A DNA stretch of 64,000 nucleotides from Plasmopara viticola (Eukaryota; Oomycota; Peronosporomycetes; Peronosporales; Peronosporaceae): assembly GCA_001695595.3 (NCBI GenBank), contig MBPM02000073.1:186001-250000 (forward strand). The letters run 5' to 3'. A program made the position numbers and the translations under genes. Positions 1 to 9,656 of the stretch are shown piece by piece (position 1 is the stretch's first letter; every line of letters begins with the position of its first letter). Under the pieces are notes generated by a model that did not search any database, had not been told where the DNA came from, and worked only from the letters and a program-made list of their open reading frames with translations.

Positions 1-610
1 AATTCGTAGTATGCGATGCAATTGCATCATTCCTTTAAGTTACGATCGGAAATAAATTGCGTCTTAAGTAAACCGACAGTCATCATCATCATTGCATCAG
101 CTTTAGCAGCTAAACCACTTTTGAGATTTTGTTGACCATTTCTACAGCTGAACCGGGAGCGAAGATTTTGATAGTATTATGTTGTAGAATTACAGCATTG
201 TGCATTGGCGCAATATATGTTGTACTCATCTAATGGCGCTTCCACCGATCGATGATAAATTTAAAGGCTCTCACGGTCGCATTTGTCACCCTTGATACTA
301 GAATCGGACGCACAGCTTACTAGACGGTAGCCGAGGGCTGATTTAAGCCAATTCAGTAATGGTTTGAGACTGCAGATTTGTCTTGCAGTACTGTCAACCT
401 TTGAGTCCATTATGACTTTTTTTGATTTATGTGCCATTAGGAGCTGTCCAAGTGCTAGTTTGTTGCTCGTCGCGGTTTTACACAGTACTTTGCGTTCCTC
501 TTTCTTGAGCCATTGTATAATAAGAATTGCTTATGTCGCTTTTGGTGTTCAAGTAAGACTGGCGCACACCGCACAGTTTCTTACACCCTTTTTATCAGGG
601 AGTCGCTACA
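1..610 (-). repeat. Background repeat block, left edge
   Basis: No gene is supported here. The block matches 34126-34735 in the same orientation and the 8.0-8.6 kb, 38.8-39.4 kb, 43.9-44.5 kb and 60.3-60.8 kb blocks in inverse orientation. It carries the 14-bp perfect palindrome GATGCAATTGCATC at 15-28. It also holds a decayed version of an ~88-codon open frame that is open in several other copies but never starts with ATG. The block ends where the TIR element begins. Confidence 0.75.
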
Positions 611-1762
611 GTTTTCGGTAACTACGCCAAACCCCACTATTATAGCACCCCTCAATATACAAGGCTAAAACCGCCTTAACCTTAAGATTTGAACGTTGGT
701 TGGCTGGAACAATCAAGGGTCCCTGTAGGATTATAACATTAAAACCCCTAATATTCAGTGTTGCGTGAAATTCGCCATGGGTTTCGGGAATCGAAAGAGC
801 TATTAAAGCTTTTGCAATATCATTGCCTCCGGTTACTTGTTTGTATGCAGCACTCGACGCAGCTCTGCGACGGTGCGAATGCTCCGTGCATCGATCGTGC
901 TAGTGCCAATCGACCCATCCACCGACTGTAATTGCTTGGTATTGGATAGCGAGCTGAATTGGGCAGCAAAAGGCGAAATAGTCCTGTTTCCACCGCCTGA
1001 CAAGCTCTGCAGTAAATAGACCCAGGTGATCGCACCGTCGTCGCTTGATCCAGAGCAGACAAACCAAACTTTTTCACCAGCTGCCTCAAAACAGAACCTT
1101 CGCTTGGTTTCATCTTTAAAAAGCGTAAATACAGTATGTCATTGTGCAAGTGCACATCTCCACGTGGCTTGTCAAAACTACTACTGCAGCGATGCCCACT
1201 TCTCTCTTGTTGCTAACTTCGTTCTCTTAATTAGTACAAAATATCGTCGTTGCCACCTCTTCCTCAAAACCATCAAGTTAAGTCTCATTTGCGCGATCAA
1301 GACTCTTCTTCATGACATTCGCCTGCTTGTAAGGCAGCCACTGCGTATCAACTCTCGGTTAATAGGTATCGACGACGAGCTTCCCGTTGATCTTTGCGAG
1401 TTGTTGTTCGAATGTCTCGAGATTTACTCGGTATCTCGAGTAAACATACTTCATAAACTCTCTTGATCTGGTACGCAATCTGACTTGTTACTAGGAACTT
1501 TTCGCCTAGCCAAAGCTCTCCACAAAAACTTCTTACTGCCCAACTGTCGGTGGGTTCGTTGTGCGTCCTCTGCGATCTGCAGCACCACCACATAATCGTC
1601 CTCCTCTGCGTCGTACTTGCCGACCACAAACTTGGCTGTAGCTCCTCCTTCGTCTTGACTTTTACTTCGACCTCAATCCGATCTGCGCTGCTTTTCTACA
1701 TTTCGTCTTTTTGTGTGTGTGTGGGTGCTATAAAAAGTGGGGTGCAAGGCGGTTGACGAAGG
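611..1762 (-). mobile_element. TIR element with PH-like gene fragment, copy 1
   Basis: DNA-transposon-like unit bounded by imperfect terminal inverted repeats. The left end holds CCCCACTATTATAGCACCC (632 onward); the right end holds the inverse, GGTGCTATAAAAAGTGGGG (1724-1742). The similarity extends outward over about 40 bp through GGCG and GTTNACGAA blocks. The interior matches four other copies (6806-8028, 34735-35922, 37603-38800, 42741-43920). It carries on the minus strand the same gene fragment described for copy 2, here with a small deletion near 911. I see no transposase and no clear target duplication, so this looks like a non-autonomous gene-carrying element. CopA copy 1 sits 67 bp to its right. 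Confidence 0.55.
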
Positions 1763-1829
1763 AGGGGGGAGAGCGGCTCTCGAAATTTGATAATCTAAAC
1801 TTTCTTGTAGGCTTTCCTTACTTTCGCTT
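1763..1829. repeat. Background segment before CopA copy 1
   Basis: Same sequence as 35923-35990 up to the point where the CopA LTR starts. It breaks off in the CTTTCGCTT motif, and the next background base right of CopA copy 1 comes from about 130 bp further along the repeat, so background sequence was lost at this insertion. Confidence 0.6.
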
Positions 1830-1975
1830 TGTTGAGAAGAAAGTAAAAACCGAAGTGAATATATTTATCTTGACCTATGAACGGCTATTATATGTAATTA
1901 CTAACTGTAACGTACTTGTAAATACTGTGAAGCCATTCACCTGTTCAACATGCATTCAGCGGTGTAATTTTAATA
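1830..1975 (-). repeat. CopA copy 1, 3' LTR
   Basis: A 146-bp LTR shared by families CopA and CopD. It contains an AT-rich TATA-like stretch (AATATATTTATC, plus-strand view) close to the LTR end that precedes the internal region in the 5' copy. Its inner terminus has mutated from GTTAACA to TTTAATA. Confidence 0.85.
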
Positions 1976-1988
1976 CTCCCACTCACCG

Positions 1989-4900
1989 CTACTGCTGTGT
2001 GTCCTTTGTTGCTGACTTGGTCTTGATTCCGATGGCTTCGCGCAGATACTTAAGCATCTTGGTCCCAACTGCCTTCGTCAGCATATCTGCAAGCTGACTC
2101 TTCGTGTCGATATATTCGATCTTCAACAGTCCTTCTTGCACGTTCTCACGAATAAAGTGGTGCTTGATGTCCACATGCTTCGTCCTAGCATGGTATCCGG
2201 CGTTATTGGCTAACGCAATAGCACCTTGGTTGTCTTCCCAAACCTGTGTGCCTTCAACTTGCTCGTGACCCATGTCCTTTAGCACTGCCCGCGTCCAAAG
2301 AACTTCTTGTGTGCATAAACTGAGAGCCATATACTCAGCTTCCGCTGAGCTCAGCGCAACTGTCCGCTGGTACTTCGACTTAAATACCACTAATGCGCTT
2401 GCGATCATGACCATAATTCCCGAGACCGAGCGTCTGCCATCCGTGTTGCTAACCCAACCTGCATCCGAGTATGCCTTGACCGTAACGCTTCCAGTTCCTC
2501 GGTAGACGATACCAATTTGACGCGTGGTCTTCAGATACCGTACTACTCGAATTGCTGCGCTCCAATGTTGTAGTCCTGGGTTCTCCAGAAAATGTGATAG
2601 CTGCGTCACCACGTAAGCAATATCAGGCCGAGTGCATGTCGTTATGTACAGCAAGCATCCAAACAAAGAGCAATAAGGCTTTGATCGCATTGTCGACCGT
2701 CCCTCTTTCGTTGTAGGTGACTGCTTTGACGACAGCTTCAATCCTGATACGCAAGGGTTTTCATCACTCTTGGCATCTTGTTGACCGAATCGCTTGACCA
2801 CGTCATCGATGTAGCGAGTCTGTTTGATCATCAAAATTCCAGCTGACCTGTCGTGATCAATTTCCATACCCAAGATAAATTCCGCCTGACCAAGCTCCTT
2901 CATCTTGAAAGCATTCTTGAGTACTCCCTTTACTTGATTTAATTCTTTGCTGCTTCTTGCTGCGATAATCATGTCATCCACATATAGTCCAACGTAAGCA
3001 AAACCCTCTTTAGTTCTCTTGACATAAACACATTGATCTGCTCCGCAACTCTTAAAGCCATTCCTGATAAAGACACGATGTATTGTCTTGTTTCAGGCAC
3101 TCGCTGCTTGCTTAAGTCCGTAAATAGCCTTGTTTAGTTGACATATGTTTCCTTGAGCATTGTCGACACCAAGCGGAACTTCCATTAAAACGTTGTCCGT
3201 CAACACGCTATTAAGAAAAGCCGTGTCGACGTCCAGCTGTTCCATTTGATAGCCACATTCAACACATACCGCGAGAATTATTCGGATCGAATTCATGTTG
3301 GCAACCGGGGAATATGTCTCAAAAAAGTCAACGCCATACTTCTGCTTGAATCCTTTCGCGACTAGTCGTGCCTTGTATCGCACGATAGCGCCATTCTGAT
3401 CACGCTTCTTGGCAAATACCCATCGTGATCCAATTGTGCGTCCAATCTTTCCTCGTGGCTGCAATGTCCACGTTTTATTCTCTTCGTGAGAGCGAAGCTC
3501 AACATTCATTGCTTCACGCCATCTCATTGCATCGTCGCTTGCCATTGCTTGAGTATAAGTAGTTGGTGAGTCCGTATCATCGTCAATATTCACAGCGTAG
3601 GCAAGAAAGGCTTCCGCAATTAGTCCATCTTCGTCAATCCCAGAACGCTTTGGAGTCGGTGGGCCCTCACTGCCTTCTGTTGACTCTCCACCATCGGAAT
3701 CGTTTCTTAGCATTAACACTGGCTCCCGTCTTATTCGTGTTTGCTCCATTACAGGACGAAACACCAAACGATCTTCTTGTTCCACTTGGGAAGGTTGATG
3801 ATACTCCGTTAGCTCAAGCCCGTTTCGTACAGGGCTCTCAGAAGGCATTAGCCGCTGTACAACGGCGCTTGGCGTACGATTTACATCCTCCATATCGACA
3901 TCCTCGACTGTCTCTTCGACAGCTCCCATGGGATCGTCCGGAACTGACTGTCGATTCACTTGATGCTGAACATTGACTTCATCACCATCCTTAACTACTT
4001 GAACAATTGTTTCCGGCTTAAGCTCTTGCTTGTCATAGATGCCGCCCACCTCACGCTCATCCAAATTTACAGAGCGGGTCACTTTAATCTTGGCATTCTC
4101 CAAGTCAAACACGCGATAGCCATTGACATTCTCTGCATAGCCAAAAAACACACTTGAAGCTCTTGGGTTCCAGTTTGGTCCGTTTCACATCGTCAATATG
4201 AGCGTAGCCTTGCGAACCAAATACGCGCAGGTGATCCATTCGAGGCTTCATTTTGAAAACTAGCTCGTACGGCGTGGTGTCAGGATGGACCGTATTGCTG
4301 GAGCGATTAATTAAATAAACCGCTGTATTTACCGCTCCCGCCCACCATTCCGTCGATACGCTCTTGTAGTGTAACATGCTACGGGCTTTCTCCATAATTG
4401 TCCTGTTCATACGCTCTGCCACTCCGTTCTGCTGCGGGCTTTATGGGACGGAGCGCTGGTGTACAATACCGTTCTCTTGACATATTCCTGCCATTTTCTT
4501 GTTTACGAATTCGGTTCCGTTGTCGGATCGCAAACATCTTAGTCGTGCACCCCACTGGTTTTCGTATAATGTCAGAAACTCCTTGAACTTGCCAGCCACT
4601 TCACTCTTGCTCTTGATCAGAAAAAATGCAACATATCGTGAAAAGTCATCCACAAACGTGAGAATGTATTTGGCACCACCCTTCGAGATAGTTCGCATTG
4701 GCCCCATGACATCTGTGTGAACACGCTCCAACACACGTGTCGTCTTTGTCATTGAACGAGACGGAAACACCGTGATCGTCTGCTTGTCCTTCAAACACCC
4801 GGCACACAATCTTTCCATACTTTGCTTGATAATTGGGATACCATTAGTTATCGCTGTGTCCTGATCAGCGCATCCTTGCTGGGGTGCCCCATGCGTGCAT

Positions 4901-6078
4901 GCCAAAGCTCCCACTGATTGTCAGCCCCGGTATATTCAACGAGACATGCTTCTTCTTGCTCACAGTCAAGAAAATACGGCTTTCCAGCTTTTGTGCCCGA
5001 CGCAATTGCTTGCTTCTTGTTCCAAATGACACATGACGAACGCGAAAATTCCACACTCATGCCACGCTCTGCCAGCTTGCCAACTGACAGCAACCTTCTG
5101 TCGAGTCCAGGAATGTGCAGAACTTCAACCATGCGAATTTTCATTTCGTTCAAAGCAGTCACTTTTACCGTGCAGGCTCCTTTGACGAGCAACTTCTTCC
5201 CGTCTGCAATCGTAACTTCGATGCTAGCTTCTAGGCCCTTGTAATCAAACAAGTCCTTCCTGTGTGGGGTCATGTGGGAAGTTGCTCCACTATCAATCAG
5301 CCATCATGATGACTTCCCTAACCAACAGCAAACACCGTGTCGTCGTTGTTGAATCTTTTACCGGCCGGGCAGTTCCGCTTCAAGTGTCCAAACTGGTCAC
5401 AGTTAAGCACTTGCCCTTAAATCCGCCGTTATTGCGTGGAGGACCACCCTTTCGCCCATTGTCCCGTCCACTTTTGAGTCTTCTAGCATTTCCATTTCCA
5501 TTTACGCGAAACGCTTTCTCTGTAGCTTCTTTCCTCTGCAGCTTTTCCGACTCTTTGAGCAGCTTTTCCTTGACTTCTATCAGCGAAATGTCCCTTGCAT
5601 TTTCCACAATCGAGGAAATCGAGTCGTACTCCGAAGGTAGACTGCTGAGAAGTACCACCAGCTGGCGTGACTCATCAATTTGCTCTCCCGTAGTCTGTAG
5701 TCCCACTACTAGCTCGTCAAAAGAGTCCAGATGCTCTGCCATGCTTGTTCCACTTTCCATCTTGAACTCATGTAGTTGACGAGTCATCACAACACGATTG
5801 TGAAGAGTCGAGCGATTGTAGAAATCGCGGAGGGTTCCTTACGCCTCCATAGCACGCGTAGCCGACCGAATCTTGGTCTGGTGCTGGATCTCAACGCCTT
5901 GAGCAATGATGCCTAGCGCCTTGGCATCATTAACCAGCCACGCCTCCGTGACGTCCTTCTCTTCCTTGACGGCCGTGATGTGTACCAGGAGACCCTTTCG
6001 CGCCAGGGTCATCCTCATGTAAAATTCCCAGTGGAAATAGTTACCACTTCCTAGGAGGACTTCGGTGCGCTTGTTCAT
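1989..6078 (-). pseudogene. CopA copy 1 gag-pol pseudogene
   Basis: Remnant of the copia polyprotein, read from 6078 (gag) to 1989 (RNase H). The gag N-terminus is at 5839-6078, the rest of gag at 5380-5790, and the zinc-knuckle region near 5390 is disrupted. Protease and GAG-pre-integrase are at 4848-5273. Integrase, with its SDNGTEF and QQNG motifs, is at 4105-4914. RT and RNase H are at 1989-4151, with YVDDM near 2975. Lesions visible: a TGA replacing the Trp of SAWNKT at 3093-3095, a stop at 4441 in the integrase YSPQQNG block, and frame changes near 4150, 4850-4914, 5280-5380 and 5800. The RNase H motif DADW reads DAGW. It cannot make a functional polyprotein. Compare CopA copy 2, which has different lesions. 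Confidence 0.9.
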
Positions 6079-6107
6079 ATTGGGCGAGAACGTTGCTTGA
6101 GCTTGTT

Positions 6108-6120
6108 GCGGCTGTTAATC
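6108..6120 (-). other. CopA copy 1 primer-binding site
   Basis: GATTAACAGCCGC lies directly inside the 5' LTR. From its third base it is complementary to CGGCTGTTAA, the usual anticodon arm of tRNA-Asn(GUU). It does not resemble the 3' end of a tRNA, so a half-tRNA primer is inferred. Confidence 0.6.
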
Positions 6121-6251
6121 TGTTAAGAAAAGTGTAAAAACCGAAGTGAATATATTTATCTTGACCAATGAACGGCTACCATATGTAATTACTAACTGTA
6201 ACGTACTTGTAATACTGAGCAGCCATTCACCTGTTCAACATGTATTCAGCG
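6121..6251 (-). repeat. CopA copy 1, 5' LTR (outer end truncated)
   Basis: Matches the 146-bp CopA LTR from TGTTAAG to the ATTCAGCG block and then passes into background (TCTGCAGCTGAAGC). The last ~14 bp (GTGTAATGTTAACA in other copies) are gone. Confidence 0.8.
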
Positions 6252-6805
6252 TCTGCAGCTGAAGCACGACCAGGAGCCCATTGTTCTTTTTGCACTACAA
6301 GTGGTGAAGCATTCGTCGATCGTGCGGTTTTGTGCTTATTCTAGCTATCCTCCTGGCCACGATTCATGGGGCCGTGTCCTTACCGCAACAAAGTTTTCCC
6401 ACTCCTACCACCTGGTATAGGCCACATTAACCATCGTGGTTTCCGAGGTCATTAAGCGTCGTGGAATCCACCTTTCACACCATTCAAGCAAGACAAGTTG
6501 ACTCGTTGAAAGGCAGAACTAAAGAGAAACCAAAACTGGAATGTCGTAGTGCTTTAATAACAATAAAATATATTGTTCTTTTAAGTTGGTTTACTCATTC
6601 GAACCAGTTGCTTTGTTTTTTTGATGGAAAAAGACTGCAGTCTGAGATTCAATTTCGTCTTGTCGTAGTTACCACGCACAATTTTGACGATATCGATCGC
6701 TGCTAACGAAAGCATGCCACGTTCCATTGAACTTTCCGCTTGCGTTTGTTCGGGTGAAGCTCATTAACAAATGAGTATCTAGTAAAATTCGGGAGCCGCT
6801 ACCCC
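6252..6805 (+). repeat. Background block with decayed secreted-peptide cassette
   Basis: Begins with the leader common to the small secreted ORFs (CAGCTGAAGCACGACC, then the conserved 5' UTR). At 6311-6430 it has a signal-peptide-like frame (RRSCGFVLILA...) whose ATG is now ATT, followed by a C-terminus unlike the other copies. Next comes the conserved VES..KTMQARQVDS frame (6461-6706). Nothing here looks expressible. Confidence 0.5.
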
Positions 6806-8028
6806 ACCGTTTCCTTTAACCACCTTACGCCCCACTTTTAATAGCATCCCTACACAATCTTCTCGGTATTCGATTGACTGTTGATACACACACAAAAAGT
6901 CGAAACGTAGAAAAGCAGCGCGGATCGGATTGAGGTCGAAGTAAAAATCAAGACGAAGGAGGAGCTACAGCCAAGTTTGTGGGCGGCAAGTACGACGCAG
7001 AGGAGGACGATTATGTGGTGGTGCTGCAGACCGCAGGGGATGTACAACGAACCCACCGACAGTTGGGCAGTAAGAAGTTTTCGTGGAGAGCTTTGGCTAG
7101 GCGAGAAATTCTTATTAACAAGTCAGGTTGCGTACCAGATCAAGAGAGTTTATGAAGTATGTTTACTCGAGATACCGAGTAAAATTCGAGACATTCGAAC
7201 AACAACTCGCAAAGATCAACGGGAAGCTCGTCGTCGATACGTATTGACCGAGAGTTGATACGCAGTGGCTGGCTTTACAAGCAGGCGAATGTCATGTACG
7301 TATATGAAGATGAATCTTAATTGCGCAGATGTGAATCAACTTGAGAGTTTTTAGGAAAAGGTGGAAATGACGATATTTTGTACTGGTTAAGAGAACGACG
7401 GTAGCAACAAGAAAGTAGTGGGCATCGCTGCAGTAGCATTTTTAACAAGCCACGTGGAGAGATGCAGTTGCAGGATGGCATGTTATCGATACGCTTTTTA
7501 GAGATAAAACCAAGCGAACGTTCTGTTTTGAGGCAGCTGGTGAAAAAGTTTGGTTTGTCTGCTCCGGATCAAGCGACGATGGTGCGATCACCTGGGACTA
7601 TTTACTGCAGAGTTTGTCAGGCGGTCGAAAAAGGACTATTTCGCCTTTTGCTGCTCTATTCAGCTCGCTATCCGATACCAAGCAATTACAATTGGTGGAT
7701 GGGTCGAATCGTGCTCGTATTGGCACTAGCACGATCGATGCACGGAGCATTCGCACCGTCGCAGAGCTGCGTCGAGTGCTGCACACAAACAAGTAACCGG
7801 AGGCAATGATTATCCAAAAGCTTCATTAGCTTTTCCGATTCCCGAAACCCATGGCGAATTTCACGCAACACTGAATATTGAAAGTTTTAATGGTTTTATC
7901 TTACAAAGATCCTTGATTGTTGCAGCCAACCAACGTTCAAAACTTAAGGTAAAGGCGGTTTTAGCCCTGTATACTGAGGGATGCTATAAAAAGTGGGTTT
8001 GGCGTAGTTAACGAAAACTGAGGCGACT
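6806..8028 (+). mobile_element. TIR element with PH-like gene fragment, copy 2
   Basis: Same element as copy 1 in opposite orientation. The left terminus holds CCCCACTTTTAATAGCATCC near 6830, and the right terminus holds its inverse near 7980, then GGCGTAGTTAACGAAAACTG. Copies 1 and 2 flank CopA copy 1 as an inverted pair. This copy best preserves the beginning of the PH-like region. Confidence 0.55.
6955..7796 (+). pseudogene. PH-domain-like gene fragment inside TIR element copy 2
   Basis: Unidentified captured or degenerate gene. A 5' part (roughly 6955-7255) encodes a charged segment around KYDAEED. Then SGWLYKQANVM appears at 7264-7296, the classic opening of a pleckstrin-homology domain. 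After an interruption the 3' part gives TFCFEAAGEKVWFVCSG (7518-7568) and ITWVYLLQSL-like residues, which resemble the last beta strand and Trp-containing helix of a PH domain. A stop follows at 7794-7796 after HTNK. The reading frame is broken (for example a TAA after YVYEDES near 7318), so no complete protein is made. The same 3' frame is open in all five copies. The PH assignment rests on these two short blocks and is tentative. It could instead be a degenerate transposon protein. Confidence 0.35.
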
Positions 8029-9351
8029 TCCTAATAAAAAGGTTGTAAAAAACTGTGCGGTGTGCGCCAGTCTTTCTTGAACAGCTAAAGCGACGTAAGC
8101 AATTTTTATAATTGATTATTATGTAATGGCTCGAGTAAGAGGAACGCAGAGTACTGTGTCAACAGCGACGAGTAAAAAACTAGCAGTCGGACAGCTCTCA
8201 ATGGCACATAAATAGAAAATGTCATAATGGACTCAAAGGTTGACAGTACTGCAAAACAAAGCTGCAGTCTCTAAACATCATTGAATTGGCTTAAAGCAGC
8301 CCTCGGCTTCCGTCTAGTAAGCTGTGCGTCCGATTCTAGTCACAAGGGTGTTCAATGCGACCGTGAGAGCCTTTTAATTTATCGTCGATCGGTGGAAGCG
8401 CCATTAGATGAGTACAACACATATTGCGACAATGCACAATGCTGTATTTCTACAACATATTTTTATCAGAATCTTCGCTTCCGGTTCAGCTTTAGAATTG
8501 GTCGAAAAATCTCAAAGGTGGTAAAGCTGCTTAAGCTGATGCAATGGTTAAGATGACTGTCGGTTTACTTAGGATGCTATTCATTTCCGATCGTAGCTTA
8601 AGAAATGATGCAATTGCATCGCATAACAACGAATTACTACTTGCTATTACTTTAGGAGTAAGAGACATTGTTAGATATTTTTAGACGGCATTGGTCTCCT
8701 TGAAGTACCGTTTAGTGGATAGAATCGAGATGATGTGTTTGCGATCAAGAAGTAAAGACAACGAATACTCCCACGTATCAGAACGCCGCTCCCATTTGTC
8801 GCATGGATGTCTTGTCGTGTGGACCATATGTAGATGATTTATGCGACGAATGGTGATGTGAAGATAAATGTGAGGGCGTACTTTGTAGGCCAATGAAAGG
8901 CAAAAGGCGCAGTAGTATAATGTCGCATTAAATAGAATTGCTTGATATTTAAGACGGCATTGGACCTCGCGACAGCACGCACAGAATCTAACGGCCTTGC
9001 TTAAGTTCGCGTAATCAGGAACATACTATCGGTATTCCATGTAAACGAAAGCTTTGCAAACATGGGTAACCTCCCAGAAATTTAATTCACCTCATTTCTT
9101 TCGCATTGGCAAATTATCGAAGTAAATGAGGTTTTTGCAGCTTTAGCACGACCAGGAGCAATGGTGATGTGAAGATAATGACAACGAAGTGCAAAAGGCG
9201 CAGTGGTATAATGTCGCAAAAAATAGCAATGCTAGAAATTTTCTGACGACCTTGGACCTCGCGACAGGTACCTATGTACGCATAGAATCTAACGACCTTG
9301 CGAAATTTCGCGTAATCCGGAATTTACTCCCGGTTCCATGTACGTGAAAGC
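8029..9351 (+). repeat. Background block with tandem ~300-bp repeats
   Basis: No supported gene. From 8281 an ~88-codon frame without ATG stays open, as in copies at 20050, 28457(-), 34487(-), 39048 and 60454. The GATGCAATTGCATC palindrome is at about 8606. From about 8850 to 9351 there are two diverged ~300-bp tandem units. Each contains GGTGATGTGAAGATAA, GGACCTCGCGACAG, CGCATAGAATCTAAC (or a variant) and GAAAGCTTTG blocks. The second is cut at GCTTTG by the CopB insertion. Confidence 0.65.
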
Positions 9352-9384
9352 TTTGTTGTCATTAATATGACGCCGCTGTTGATG

Positions 9385-9411
9385 TGACGTCACGACGAAC
9401 CTTCTAGAAGG
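9385..9411 (+). promoter_or_regulatory. CRE-like palindrome plus heat-shock element, module 1
   Basis: TGACGTCA at 9385-9392 is a perfect CRE/ATF palindrome. GAACCTTCTAGAAGG at 9397-9411 fits the HSF consensus nGAAnnTTCnnGAAn, three alternating pentamers, with a further GAA-type unit downstream (TCTAGAAGG). Function is inferred from the consensus only. Confidence 0.5.
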
Positions 9412-9488
9412 ATCTAGAAGGATAGGCTTAGAAGGATTACGGCAAATACCGGTTGGGTACTGGTATGATGATAACGTCATTAGATGAT

Positions 9489-9511
9489 GTCACGACGAAC
9501 CTTCTAGAAGG
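9489..9511 (+). promoter_or_regulatory. Heat-shock element, module 2
   Basis: Second copy of GAACCTTCTAGAAGG at 9497-9511, exactly 100 bp after the first. It is preceded by GATGTCACGACG, a decayed CRE. The 3' LTR has the same pair at 13800-13814 and 13899-13913, with an intact TGACGTCA at 13887-13894. Confidence 0.5.
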
Positions 9512-9610
9512 ATCTAGAAAATAGGCCTAAAGGTAGCACAGGGTAGCGAAGTAAAGACCTAAATATATTCACCTTACTTTTTGCCTTCTCCTGCGCACAA
9601 CAACTCAACA

Positions 9611-9623
9611 GATTAACAGTCGC
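9611..9623 (+). other. CopB copy 1 primer-binding site
   Basis: GATTAACAGTCGC directly follows the LTR end CTCAACA. It is a variant of the tRNA-Asn anticodon-arm complement seen in CopA and CopD, with one C-to-T difference in the GCCGC part. Copy 2 has the identical site at 19735-19747. Confidence 0.5.
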
Positions 9624-9656
9624 ACAAGACTCTCGCCAAACCTCTCCTTCATCCCA

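Larger units (their letters stand above)
1830..6251 (-). mobile_element. CopA copy 1, degenerate Ty1/copia retrotransposon
   Basis: Minus-strand element. Its 3' LTR is at 1830-1975, the polypurine tract rc(CTCCCACTCACCGC) follows at 1976, and its 5' LTR is at 6121-6251. The LTR begins TGTTAACA and ends CTCAACA in intact copies. Here the outer edge of the 5' LTR is missing about 14 bp and joins background directly, and no target duplication is visible, so the right junction was rearranged. The internal order gag, protease, integrase, RT, RNase H identifies the copia superfamily. The coding region is broken in several places (see pseudogene). Confidence 0.9.
9357..9610 (+). repeat. CopB copy 1, 5' LTR with HSE/CRE modules
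   Basis: Starts TGTCATTAATATGACG and ends CAACTCAACA. The U3 part contains a duplicated ~100-bp module, each with a CRE-like TGACGTCA or variant and GAACCTTCTAGAAGG. A TATA-like CTAAATATATTC lies about 40 bp before the LTR end. Confidence 0.9.

Noticed and set aside
15..28. GATGCAATTGCATC palindrome recurring through the window, considered as CRISPR-like or a binding site
   Set aside because: Copies are kilobases apart in larger repeats, not a spaced array. A binding role cannot be supported.
364..621. 85-codon plus-strand ORF near the left edge
   Set aside because: It lies in background repeat and is not preserved in the homologous blocks; translation looks random.
837..1019. Frame MFVCSTRRSSATVRM, repeated in each TIR element
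   Set aside because: It is the antisense shadow of the PH-like fragment's 3' frame.
8281..8556. ~88-codon frame repeated at 20050, 28457(-), 34487(-), 39048 and 60454
   Set aside because: Open in several copies but has no ATG start, no recognisable motif, and similar copies at 1-360 and 44163 are broken. Openness probably reflects recent duplication.
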